Source of the DNA: Hornefia porci
Lineage (GTDB): Bacteria; Bacillota; Clostridia; Peptostreptococcales; Anaerovoracaceae
Direction of reading: 5' to 3'
Length of the DNA: 64,000 nt
Assembly (NCBI RefSeq): GCF_001940235.1
Contig: NZ_MJIE01000001.1
Coordinates: 1,240,001-1,304,000 of the forward strand
The position numbers and the translations under genes were made by a program. Numbering within the stretch: the stretch's first letter is position 1; each line of letters begins with the position of its first letter. Positions 7,964 through 15,586 of this stretch are shown here, in pieces. The notes below the pieces were generated by a model, which did not search any database, was not told the DNA's origin, and saw nothing but the letters and a program-made list of their open reading frames with translations.

Positions 7964-8565
7964 GAGAAGTTCCCTCCTTTCTTCGTTACATTACTGGTTT
8001 TAATTTGCAGCCACGCCTTTATCACCTTTGCCATAGCTTTCTGCTTGACGCCTGTCATCTTATTGTAATTTGTATTGATGTAAGATAAGAAAGTTTTATC
8101 ACAAGAGCATTTATGCCTACCTTTGTTCTCATAACAAACATCGTGATTTTTGCACCCTTTATCAAGTAAATCGATTGGCGTACCTGAGCCATAATAAGGA
8201 CCACACCAATTCCCATATACCGGGAAAGCTATTGCTTTCTTTTGAGCAGCAGCCATGCTCTGGCTTGACCCTCGTATTGTTATTTTTTCGTTGTCGTTTG
8301 ACTGGCTTAATCCAAACGCATATACCTGATCGGCTAAATCAAGTTGCTTTCCACTTACCCCATCTTGGAGTGCGGCGTCTCTATCGTATATTACGTTACC
8401 GTCATCTTTAACTACAAAATACTTCTGGATATTGCTCACTTCTTTATCGAGCTCGCGTAATTCATTGGTACTCATCGCATTTACGATTGAATGCGTCGGT
8501 GCAACAACAACACCAACAATTATTAATACTGCTATGATTTTTTGAATCCTGTTCCGCATGGACAT
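7951..8565 (-). CDS. Secreted phospholipase A2-like protein
   Basis: 204 residues. Start ATG at 8565 behind AAAGGAGG. Signal peptide about 1-30 (KIIAVLIIVGVVVAPTHSIVNA). After a charged linker the core (about 115-160) carries the PLA2 signature: a calcium-loop-like segment GNWCGPYYGSGTPIDLLDKG, then CKNHDVCY with the catalytic His-Asp pair, then CSCDKTFLSYI with the second Asp in the C-x-C-D context of the family. Six Cys in the mature region suggest three disulphides. PLA2 enzymes hydrolyse the sn-2 ester of phospholipids with Ca2+. Secretion and Cys content suggest an extracellular lipase, toxin or antagonistic factor. The adjacent thioredoxin-fold gene may supply disulphide formation. Function is inferred; activity is unproven. 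Confidence 0.78.
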   Translation of the reverse strand: MSMRNRIQKIIAVLIIVGVVVAPTHSIVNAMSTNELRELDKEVSNIQKYFVVKDDGNVIYDRDAALQDGVSGKQLDLADQVYAFGLSQSNDNEKITIRGSSQSMAAAQKKAIAFPVYGNWCGPYYGSGTPIDLLDKGCKNHDVCYENKGRHKCSCDKTFLSYINTNYNKMTGVKQKAMAKVIKAWLQIKTSNVTKKGGNFSCKK

Positions 8566-8567
8566 AT

Positions 8568-9056
8568 TTACCTCCTTTCCTCACTTTCTATAAACTTCTT
8601 GAATTTTTCCTTGTATTGTTTGGAATTTATCTCATCATAACCAAATTGGACGGCTTGTCCTTTTTCAAACTTAACTATAGTAGGGATGCTATCAATTGAT
8701 ATTGAATCTAAATATTTCCTTTCTTCGTCAGTGATTTCATTCTTAAGTTTGACATAGTACATCCGATTGTTCGCATCACCTTCATAGTCAATATACAACT
8801 CACGAATATTGTTTATGCTCTCTCTGCAATCAATACAGTTGCTTCTTCCTATGTAATAGCAATTTCTATCATTAGGATTTTTGCTTGCTTCCTGAAGATC
8901 CATGACCGATTTCGTTTCAAATGATCCAGTTATGGCAACATAAGAACTTTCAGCAAAATAAGGCTCAACGATCGGATAAAAATACATTCCAACCTTTATA
9001 AGAACTATAGCTAAAAAAACCGCTATTATTTCGTTTTTCGTAAAGCTAATCCTCAT
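8568..9056 (-). CDS. Membrane-anchored thioredoxin-fold protein
   Basis: 162 residues; ATG at 9056 after AAGGGG. One N-terminal TM helix (about 9-29, IIAVFLAIVLIKVGMYF), then an extracellular thioredoxin-like domain with a CxxC site in RSNCIDCRESI (about residue 74) and a cis-Pro loop SIDSIPTIVKFEKGQ. The layout resembles PedC/BrcD-type bacteriocin accessory thioredoxins. It lies directly between the genes of two secreted proteins, two bases from the Cys-rich PLA2-like gene, so a role in oxidising or reducing that protein's cysteines outside the membrane is plausible. An extra Cys occurs at NCYYIGR. Confidence 0.75.
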   Translation of the reverse strand: MRISFTKNEIIAVFLAIVLIKVGMYFYPIVEPYFAESSYVAITGSFETKSVMDLQEASKNPNDRNCYYIGRSNCIDCRESINNIRELYIDYEGDANNRMYYVKLKNEITDEERKYLDSISIDSIPTIVKFEKGQAVQFGYDEINSKQYKEKFKKFIESEERR

Positions 9057-9065
9057 AGTGCCCCT

Positions 9066-9626
9066 TTATTCGAATCTTTTCGCATAAGCCTTAAATGATA
9101 TCTTCTTACCGTTTGTGTTGTATGCTGAAACAGTGTAGGCCAAATATACTCTTGTCCCCTGGCCATTCACCGTCCCATATCTCACTGCATCACTGCGAGT
9201 AATAGTCATGGTTTTTGCTTTTCCTGCCTGAACGGTCATTGAATGTATAGCAGTACTGCCTCCGATGGAACCCTTATATGCAGTAACGGTAATGGGGTTA
9301 CTGCCGATATTTGTGATTTTCACAGTAGTATATGGCTTACTCCCTGTAGTAAGAAGGGAAACTGCCATTGAAAGAGACTTTTTAACGCTATATTCATTCT
9401 TGTATGATTTGTTCCACAAAACTGCAGTTCCTTTTGTCAGTAGCGCAACCTGATCCTCTGCAGTTAAGTCTGTCTTGTCTAGAGACAACTCGTTTAAAAT
9501 GATTTGTTCTTCTTGCTTTGATAGCGATTGTATTTTTGCGCCTTTAACCTCATCCGATGCGAACACCAAAGAACTTTGTGAGCTTAATATACATACAGCC
9601 ACCAAAGTGATTATTAATTTTTTCAA
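9066..9626 (-). CDS. Small secreted protein of unknown function
   Basis: Signal peptide (LKKLIITLVAVCILSSQSSLVFA) then about 160 residues with a C-terminal beta-rich segment (YTTVKITNIGSNPITVTAYK ... VYLAYTVSAYN). The start is unclear. An ATG at 9635 directly abuts the GGGAG motif, so the in-frame TTG at 9626, nine bases after GGGAG, is preferred. First gene of the leftward operon, with its own promoter. There are no Cys in the mature part, unlike the PLA2-like partner. No family recognised. Confidence 0.72.
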   Translation of the reverse strand: MKKLIITLVAVCILSSQSSLVFASDEVKGAKIQSLSKQEEQIILNELSLDKTDLTAEDQVALLTKGTAVLWNKSYKNEYSVKKSLSMAVSLLTTGSKPYTTVKITNIGSNPITVTAYKGSIGGSTAIHSMTVQAGKAKTMTITRSDAVRYGTVNGQGTRVYLAYTVSAYNTNGKKISFKAYAKRFE

Positions 9627-9675
9627 AATTCTCATCTCCCATTAGTTGTGCACTTTACTATTTTCTATATTATAT

Positions 9676-9704
9676 AATATAAACTAACAGCATTATAATG
9701 TCAA
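9676..9704 (-). promoter_or_regulatory. Sigma-A promoter of the leftward PLA2 operon
   Basis: Minus strand TTGACA (9704-9699), 17-bp spacer, TATATT (9681-9676), about 40 bp before the start of the first secreted-protein gene. Confidence 0.7.
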
Positions 9705-9818
9705 CCAATATTTACTTTTCCTAAATAGTATCTGTTCGGTAATTTGACAGTTTCAAACTACCGGCCACGTATCTTCACCGTTTTTCAAGGTGAAAATAAA
9801 CTTTTCACTTCGGCAATA

Positions 9819-9847
9819 TTGATTGTGCATATTATTTATAGTATAAT
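9819..9847 (+). promoter_or_regulatory. Promoter of the padR operon
   Basis: TTGATT (9819-9824), 17-bp spacer, consensus TATAAT (9842-9847), 29 bp before the PadR start codon. It diverges from the leftward operon promoter about 115 bp away. Confidence 0.65.
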
Positions 9848-9861
9848 ACTCTAGGTTATAC
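9841..9861. promoter_or_regulatory. Candidate operator for PadR autoregulation
   Basis: GTATAA (9841-9846), 9-bp gap, TTATAC (9856-9861), a perfect 6-bp inverted repeat overlapping the -10 box and the expected transcription start. Another weak inverted repeat (TTCACC...GGTGAA) lies just upstream near 9775. Binding by this PadR is an inference. Confidence 0.4.
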
Positions 9862-9876
9862 TGCGTGGGAGATTAT

Positions 9877-10230
9877 ATGGTACAAGAGCGAAATAACTTT
9901 AAATTGGGAACCGTGGAGATGCTAGTCCTATCTCTACTGTCACAAAAAGACCTGTACGGCTATGAGATTAGCTTACTGCTAAAAGATTTATCAGCGGGTT
10001 CTTTTGTTGTTCCAGAAGGAAGTCTCTACCCCATATTATACAAATTGGAAGATAAGAAACATATAACCTCACATTCCGTTCAAATTGGAAAAAGAAGAGT
10101 GAGGAAATATTACCATATTGAAGGTACTGGGATAGAAAGGCTTAATCAGCTTTTGTCTGAGTACCGTTTAATCGCTGATAGCATTGAATTGATTTTGGCT
10201 GCAAATCTTTTAGATGAGAAGGGGGATTAG
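9877..10230 (+). CDS. PadR-family transcriptional regulator
   Basis: 117 residues from ATG 9877, chosen over the GTG at 9865 because GTGGGAG sits five bases before the ATG. Winged-helix features: GTVEMLVLSLLSQKDLYGYEI, then VVPEGSLYPILYKLEDKKHI (recognition helix) and a wing with KRRVRKYYHIEGTG, followed by the short C-terminal dimer helix. PadR repressors usually control a linked membrane or export gene. It is followed three bases later by a HAAS-type membrane protein, the common pair in Firmicutes. It probably represses its own operon and possibly the divergent PLA2 operon. Confidence 0.88.
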   Translation: MVQERNNFKLGTVEMLVLSLLSQKDLYGYEISLLLKDLSAGSFVVPEGSLYPILYKLEDKKHITSHSVQIGKRRVRKYYHIEGTGIERLNQLLSEYRLIADSIELILAANLLDEKGD

Positions 10231-10232
10231 TA

Positions 10233-10619
10233 ATGCATGTTAACACAGAAGTTCAAAAATATATAAAACAAATACACTATCTTCTTCCCGCCTTCAACAA
10301 ATCCGAGAGATTATTTTTATCAGATTTATCAGAACGAATATATGACTATTTAGATGACAACCCTAGTGCTGAAATTAAGGACATTGAGAACCAATTTGGC
10401 ACTCCGCTGGAAATATCTCAAAGTTATATTTCCTCACTGGACACAGATGAGTTGCTCAATCGAATCTCTGCAAGAAAACTTTTACGTCGCGTTTTCATTA
10501 TCATCACAATAAGCTTAATTCTAGGGCTCAGCATCTTTAGTGCCTTTACGTATAAGGCATATATACACTACAAAAACACCGTTATTACTGAAACTGAAAC
10601 TGTTATTGATAAAGATTAG
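10233..10619 (+). CDS. HAAS/DUF1700-like membrane protein
   Basis: 128 residues. The N-terminal half is a helical HAAS-type signalling domain (YIKQIHYLLPAFNKSERLF, DLSERIYDYLDDNPSAEIKD, QFGTPLEISQSYI). One TM helix follows near 88-108 (VFIIITISLILGLSIFSAF) and a short outer tail. Such proteins are nearly always encoded next to PadR regulators and are thought to transmit membrane signals or serve as PadR targets. ATG 10233 has GGGGG upstream and follows padR by two bases. Confidence 0.75.
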   Translation: MHVNTEVQKYIKQIHYLLPAFNKSERLFLSDLSERIYDYLDDNPSAEIKDIENQFGTPLEISQSYISSLDTDELLNRISARKLLRRVFIIITISLILGLSIFSAFTYKAYIHYKNTVITETETVIDKD

Positions 10620-10653
10620 GGTTAACCCAAAATTGTAAAGGAGGGAGATCAAT

Positions 10654-11142
10654 ATTATTAAGCGAATCATGTTCATTGTTACACTGTGCGCACTTCTTTT
10701 CTGCACTTCTCTTACCGTCTTTGCAGATTCATCCGATTGCAAAGTCGAAACTGAGTATTTAAGCGATGGTAGCTATTACGAAACTGTCATAATCCAAGAA
10801 TTAACACCTCTTATGGTTGACGCTGCGCCATCATTATCTAAATCAAAGACCATAACAGGTTCCAAAACAACGTACTATAAAAACTCTTCCGGAAAGGTCA
10901 TGTGGTATGTCAAAGTGACAGGAATTTTCACATATGGAGGCGGAAGCGCAAAATGCACTAACGCCTCAGTTACTGCCGAATCAAAAAACAGTGCCTGGAA
11001 AGTATCCAACAAATCATCTTGGAAAACGAGCAATAAAGCTTTCGCTAAAGCAACTGGTACACACTATTTCAGTGGAATGCCAAAAGAATCCTTCACTCGC
11101 ACCGTAACACTTATTTGTAGCGCGACAGGGAAGATGTCTTAA
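10654..11142 (+). CDS. Small secreted protein, probable AUU start
   Basis: The strong site AAAGGAGG (10637-10644) is nine bases from an in-frame ATT at 10654, but 24 bases from the first ATG (10669). From ATT the product starts (M)IKRIMFIVTLCALLFC, giving the Lys-Arg n-region a signal peptide needs; from the ATG there is no basic residue. The mature part (about 140 residues) has KTITGSKTTYYKNSSGKVMW, YVKVTGIFTYGGGSAKCTNA, SKNSAWKVSNKSSWKTSNKA and CSATGK. This Ser/Lys-rich beta pattern is common in small secreted clostridial proteins of unknown role. Third gene of the padR operon. Confidence 0.7.
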   Translation: MIKRIMFIVTLCALLFCTSLTVFADSSDCKVETEYLSDGSYYETVIIQELTPLMVDAAPSLSKSKTITGSKTTYYKNSSGKVMWYVKVTGIFTYGGGSAKCTNASVTAESKNSAWKVSNKSSWKTSNKAFAKATGTHYFSGMPKESFTRTVTLICSATGKMS

Positions 11143-11160
11143 CACTTTAAGATGCTGTAT

Positions 11161-11200
11161 TGTAAAACTGGTATATACCATGGTGTATGCCAGTTTTACA
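11161..11200. other. Near-perfect 40-bp palindrome after the padR operon
   Basis: TGTAAAACTGG at 11161 pairs with CCAGTTTTACA ending 11200, and the centre (TATATACCATGGTGTATG) is itself nearly palindromic. It lies 19 bp past the last gene but lacks a T-tract, so it is either a weak terminator or a small mobile palindrome. Confidence 0.45.
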
Positions 11201-11220
11201 ACTAAAAAAAGAGCTACAAG

Positions 11221-11273
11221 TGAACTAACCCCCAAAAGATAGACCAAAACTGTAACTGAAGGAGGTCAGTTCA
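11221..11273. mobile_element. 53-bp relic of an IS3/IS150-type element
   Basis: Begins TGAACTAACCCCCAAAAG, which looks like an IS150-group left end, and finishes GGAGGTCAGTTCA, the inverted right end (TGAACT-ACC match). Almost all internal sequence is missing, leaving both termini back to back. Confidence 0.5.
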
Positions 11274-11320
11274 CCATACAAGTTTCGTTATTAGTAGCAT
11301 TTTTCACAATCCCAATGTAA

Positions 11321-11344
11321 ATTGGGCGTTTTATCGCCCAATCA
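11321..11344 (-). terminator. Terminator at the end of the conjugation operon
   Basis: ATTGGGCG (11321-11328), loop TTTTAT, CGCCCAAT (11335-11342). On the minus strand it begins at the stop codon of the hydrolase gene and is followed by a weak T-rich tail (TTTACATT). Confidence 0.5.
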
Positions 11345-12979
11345 ATATTTCGGAATTCCATATCCAAATATCTGCCTTCCACCTATCGGATAACTGCGTC
11401 TTCTGCAACTGTCGGAGCTGTTTCCCTCTATGGTGTAAACGGTTCTGCCATCGCATTTTTCCACCAGTCCCACGTGATCCGGGCTGCCGTCGCCGCCCCA
11501 GTCGAAGAAAATCAAATCACCGGCGCTTGGCTTGTAGCTTCTGTTCTGCCATTGGTGATGAGACTTGAACCAGCTTATGCCACTCCCGACGGCAGCGAAT
11601 TTCGGTATTGTCCCGCTTTGAATATATCCGCACTGGTCTGCGCACCATGACACGAAGCAGGCGCACCATTCCACACGGCCATGAAAACCGTACCAGCTCC
11701 AGAATTTCCGGCCGCCTTTGTTACCGATCTGCCGGGTAGCGACGCTGACGATTTTGCCGTTGCCGATACCATAGTTGTAATTGCCGTATGGATAGTATCG
11801 AAGAACATGGGCAGGGTACTGCTTATCGCCATAGGATTTCCAGCCGTGCTTTTTCGCCTGCATGTCCGAGAAATCCGAAGCGTTCTCCACCGTGTATCCG
11901 CTGTCTCTGGCTATGGCCCAGGAAATATATCCGTTGCCGTAGTTGTACCCTTGCAGTGCGAGGCGGATCCGGTCCATGTCCATGGGGTTCTTGCATCTCG
12001 CCTCCTTCAGGGATGCAGCCAGTGCCTGAACACCGCACTGGATCGAATATTCCGGGTCCTTGATGCTGTTCGGAGAGTGGGGATACTTCTTGTTGTAGCC
12101 GCTTTCCGAGGCCTGCATGGGATCGGCTCCTCTGCCTCCGGACTCCTGCATCATCACGGCCTTAATCAGCTCCGTATATTCACCGATTCCGTATTGGCCG
12201 GCATATTTGGAAATCACAGCAGAATAGGCTTCTACCTCCGGGCTCACCGGCGTGTAGTTTGCCGAACTGTCATCCCCGAAGAAGTAAAACGCTGCTCCAA
12301 ACAGGATGCAGACAAGCACTATCGCAAGGCAGACGATTCCTACGGCAGATAGTGTGGAGATCAGTGCTCTAGCACTTTGAACCAGATCCCTTAGCCGTCT
12401 TGCCGTCCTTTGCATCAACCTGCCGGTCCGCCTTCCTGCTCTTTTTCTAAGATAATAAGTCTGCACGGATCTCTTTCTTGAAGCCACTATCGTCCGATGC
12501 TTTGCAAACTCACGGATCGTCCTCTCTTTTCCTTTTGTTCTCGCAAGCTGACGGCTGTTGGCAAAGTTCCGGATGCTTTGCTCACGGCTGCCGGGATAAA
12601 TCCGGAGGCTTCTCTGCCTGCCGGCGATCTGCTGTTTTTCTGCAAGCTGTCTTTTGCGGAAACGTATGAAGCCTTGGGTTCTGACCGAGGATTCAGGAAC
12701 GCCAACCTGCGCCTGACCCACCGCATAGCGGATCTTTCCCGTCGTCAATGTGGCTGTTTTTTCCGCCATATATACCGCATCTGTTCCGGCATCCTGTGCC
12801 ATTCCCGTGATCCGGTTCGATGCATACTCATCCGGAGATCTGCTGCTTCGGGTGCGGGGATCGTCGATTAGGTCCTTTGTTCTGGTCTGTACGTCTTTCA
12901 ACCGGCAGGTCATGGCCGCTGCCCGGTCCAGTGACTTGATGGTTCCTTTCTGAACTTGCCGGGTCTTTATCTCAGGCAT
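11342..12979 (-). CDS. Conjugation cell-wall hydrolase: lysozyme-like plus CHAP
   Basis: 545 residues. About 1-210: basic, Arg-rich cytoplasmic region (repeated RSLRIYPGSRE/RTIREFAKHR-like segments). TM helix about 213-237 (ALISTLSAVGIVCLAIVLVC). Lysozyme-like transglycosylase domain about 250-375 (YTELIKAVMMQESGGRG with catalytic Glu, SIQCGVQALAASL, ALQGYNYGNGY). C-terminal CHAP domain about 400-545 with Cys in VEWCACFVSWC and His in GSPDHVGLVEKC. These two-domain VirB1-like enzymes open peptidoglycan for the mating channel in Tn916/Tn1549-type elements. ATG 12979 follows AAAGGAGG. A terminator separates it from virB4. Confidence 0.92.
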   Translation of the reverse strand: MPEIKTRQVQKGTIKSLDRAAAMTCRLKDVQTRTKDLIDDPRTRSSRSPDEYASNRITGMAQDAGTDAVYMAEKTATLTTGKIRYAVGQAQVGVPESSVRTQGFIRFRKRQLAEKQQIAGRQRSLRIYPGSREQSIRNFANSRQLARTKGKERTIREFAKHRTIVASRKRSVQTYYLRKRAGRRTGRLMQRTARRLRDLVQSARALISTLSAVGIVCLAIVLVCILFGAAFYFFGDDSSANYTPVSPEVEAYSAVISKYAGQYGIGEYTELIKAVMMQESGGRGADPMQASESGYNKKYPHSPNSIKDPEYSIQCGVQALAASLKEARCKNPMDMDRIRLALQGYNYGNGYISWAIARDSGYTVENASDFSDMQAKKHGWKSYGDKQYPAHVLRYYPYGNYNYGIGNGKIVSVATRQIGNKGGRKFWSWYGFHGRVEWCACFVSWCADQCGYIQSGTIPKFAAVGSGISWFKSHHQWQNRSYKPSAGDLIFFDWGGDGSPDHVGLVEKCDGRTVYTIEGNSSDSCRRRSYPIGGRQIFGYGIPKY

Positions 12980-12996
12980 ACATCGCTCCTCCTTTC

Positions 12997-13030
12997 AAAA
13001 AATATGAGGACCGAAGTCACCGGTCCTCAT
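12997..13030 (-). terminator. Terminator between virB4 and the hydrolase gene
   Basis: ATGAGGACCG (13004-13013) and CGGTCCTCAT (13021-13030) form a perfect 10-bp stem; on the minus strand ATTTTTTG follows. The hydrolase ribosome-binding site comes directly after, so read-through would set hydrolase levels. Confidence 0.7.
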
Positions 13031-13059
13031 GTACGGGAGGGGATTCCTCCCGGCTTTTC

Positions 13060-15564
13060 CTACGATTTTTCACGCAGAGGCTTCAGATATTTTTCCACCA
13101 GAGCATCGAACTCTTCCTGGGATTTTGCCACTTCACGGATCTTCTCCAGAATGCGGAGCTCCTGATCGGTGAGCAGGTCAGATTCAGGAGAAGATGCTGC
13201 AGACGATTTACCAGGTGCAGGTTTCTGCGGCTCTTCCAGTCCTTCTCCCGGCTTGGTGGTCATCAGTTTGTACAGCTTCGTATTTTTCGGGAATTTATTC
13301 TCAAAAGGAACCAGAGATGAGCCCACCTTGATCAGGCCGTGTCCTGCTTCCACGTTTGTGATATATGAAAGCTGAAGATCGGAGATGTTCAGCAGACGGG
13401 CCAGCTCGATCCGGTCTGTGGCCGCCTGGTTCAGCATGACGATGAACTCGGAGTTTGAAAGCATGGTACGGGCCGTGTGAGACTGGAGAAGATCCAGCAC
13501 GTTCTGTGTGATCCCGGTGCAGTAGGCGCCGTATTTCCGGACACGCTTCCACAGCTTGTACAGAAACTGGGCAGAATACTCGTGCATAAACAGAATATAG
13601 ATCTCGTCAATGAATACGAATGTCTGCTTTCCTTTCTGCCGGTTTTCCGTAATGCGGTTCAGGATGGAGTCAAGGATCACCAGCATGCCGATGGCACGAA
13701 GCTGTTCTCCCAGCTCCAGAATGTCGTAGCAGATCAGTCGGTTTGAGGTATCCACGTTGGTCTGTCTTGCGAAGGTGTTGAGGGACCCTCTTGTAAAAAG
13801 TTCCAGCTCCAGCGCCAGAGACTGGGCCTCCGGTTCCTTCTGCTTCAGTAGCTCGTCCCGGAAGTCCGCAAGAGTCGGCGGCGTGCCCATATAGTTTCCC
13901 TGCTTGTAGTAGCGGTAGACGTTTTCCGTGCAGCGGTCGATGATGGACTGCTGTCCTTTGGCAAACTTGTGCCCGGCGATAATCTGCTCGCAGAGAGACT
14001 GGAGAAACTGGGACTTTTCGATGATCGGGTCCGTTTCTCCGTAATTGCTGCTCATGTCCATGGCATTGATGTGGTTCTGGGAGGTGGCGGAGATCTCAAT
14101 GACAGATCCGCCCAGTGCCTTGATGAGAGGCGCATACTCACGCTCCGGATCCACAACGATAATGTCCGCATCAGTGGACAAAATGAGATTGGTGATCTCG
14201 TTCTTTGCCGTAAAGGACTTTCCTGACCCGGAGACTCCCAGGATAAAAGAATTGCCGTTCAGTAGTTTTCTCCTGTCTGCGATCATCATGTTCTTGCTGA
14301 TGACGTTCTGGCCATAGTAGATTCCGTTTTTGTCATAGACCTCCTGAACCCTGAATGGCATGAAGACTGCAAGGGACTCTGTGGTCAGAGTACGGAATGC
14401 GTCAATCTTCCGGACTCCGAAGGGCAGGGCAGTCTGCAGTCCCGGAAGCTGCTGGAACTTCAGAACAGCCATCTGGCAGAGATGCTTTCTGGCGATGGTC
14501 ATGATCTCCTCTGAATCATTGTCCAGCTGTTTCTTGCTATCTGCCGTATGCACTACCGTGATCACCGCAAACATCATGCGCTGGTCTCTGGTGGTAAGGT
14601 CATCCAGAAATTCCTTGGATTCCTTCCTCTGCTGCTCCATGTCGTAGGGGACAACGGCAGAAAAGTTGTTGTTCATGTTCTGCTTTCTCTGCCAGTTAGT
14701 GATATTCGTCTCCACCCCAAGGAGCCTTTGTTCCACTTCCTTCACCGCCTCGTCCGTCGGCACCGGAATCACGTCGATGCTCAGCATCATGCTTCTATTG
14801 ATGTCCGTGATTTCCGCCACCATGCTGTCCTTGATATATGAGGCGTAGTCCCGGAGGAGAATCACACGGCCGCAGCGGTCACCGACCTTGAAATAGTCGG
14901 AGTGGTTCTCGTAATCGTCCGGACAGATATTGTCCTTGAAGCTGTGGCCTTTTCTCATATGGTCCTTCATGTCGAACTGAAAGCTCGTCTCTTCGCCGGT
15001 TCGCATGAAGTCATGGATGATCCGGAGACGTTCCACCGCATCCATCTCTGTGCAGACGGATCCCAGCCGGCTGAAGTGGGCGATGAGATCTGCGCCTACA
15101 CGGGCAAAGTACACCCGGGCATCCTCAATGCATTTTTTGTTTACGGATATCGTGACATACTTGTCCTGAACGATGGCGTTGGAGCCGGTGGCCTTTTCCA
15201 TGAGCATCTCGTTGTATTCCTCACGGTATTCGTTGAGTCCGTCATCCTTCATGTCGATCAGGATCTGCTTCTCGAAATCCGTCCGGTTCAGCCTGCGGTT
15301 GTTGATGGTGATCTTGGTGGTGCTTCCGCTGTCCAGTGCATTCAGAAGCTCCGAGTATTCCAGAAACATGGCTTCCTTGTCCTCCCGGGAGGCCACCGCA
15401 TAGTTGATATCCTCGAACTTGTAGGTCATGGAATACTTGTTTTTTCCGGAAAGAAAAATCCCGTCAGACCATATGGTGCTGACGGGAATGATGTCCTGGA
15501 CTTTCTTCGGGACCTGAAAGCGTTCTTTGTCCTGCTTCAGGATATTGGTCAGTGTTTTGATCAT
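13060..15564 (-). CDS. virB4: VirB4-like conjugation ATPase
   Basis: 834 residues, ATG 15564 after AAGGAG. N-terminal about 400 residues match the TraC/VirB4 non-catalytic half (IPVSTIWSDGIFLSGKNKYS). The ATPase half has Walker A GVSGSGKSFTAKNEI (about 455), ADIIVVDPEREYAP, Walker B FVFIDEIYILF (about 660) and the Gln motif GITQNVLDLL. It energises assembly of the type IV secretion channel at the membrane. The C-terminus ends in a charged helical tail (EKIREVAKSQEEFDALVEKY). It is the VirB4 variant seen in Tn1549/CTn-type elements, flanked as usual by the PrgI and hydrolase genes. Confidence 0.93.
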   Translation of the reverse strand: MIKTLTNILKQDKERFQVPKKVQDIIPVSTIWSDGIFLSGKNKYSMTYKFEDINYAVASREDKEAMFLEYSELLNALDSGSTTKITINNRRLNRTDFEKQILIDMKDDGLNEYREEYNEMLMEKATGSNAIVQDKYVTISVNKKCIEDARVYFARVGADLIAHFSRLGSVCTEMDAVERLRIIHDFMRTGEETSFQFDMKDHMRKGHSFKDNICPDDYENHSDYFKVGDRCGRVILLRDYASYIKDSMVAEITDINRSMMLSIDVIPVPTDEAVKEVEQRLLGVETNITNWQRKQNMNNNFSAVVPYDMEQQRKESKEFLDDLTTRDQRMMFAVITVVHTADSKKQLDNDSEEIMTIARKHLCQMAVLKFQQLPGLQTALPFGVRKIDAFRTLTTESLAVFMPFRVQEVYDKNGIYYGQNVISKNMMIADRRKLLNGNSFILGVSGSGKSFTAKNEITNLILSTDADIIVVDPEREYAPLIKALGGSVIEISATSQNHINAMDMSSNYGETDPIIEKSQFLQSLCEQIIAGHKFAKGQQSIIDRCTENVYRYYKQGNYMGTPPTLADFRDELLKQKEPEAQSLALELELFTRGSLNTFARQTNVDTSNRLICYDILELGEQLRAIGMLVILDSILNRITENRQKGKQTFVFIDEIYILFMHEYSAQFLYKLWKRVRKYGAYCTGITQNVLDLLQSHTARTMLSNSEFIVMLNQAATDRIELARLLNISDLQLSYITNVEAGHGLIKVGSSLVPFENKFPKNTKLYKLMTTKPGEGLEEPQKPAPGKSSAASSPESDLLTDQELRILEKIREVAKSQEEFDALVEKYLKPLREKS

Positions 15565-15586
15565 ATTCGTTTCTCCTTGTCAGTGT

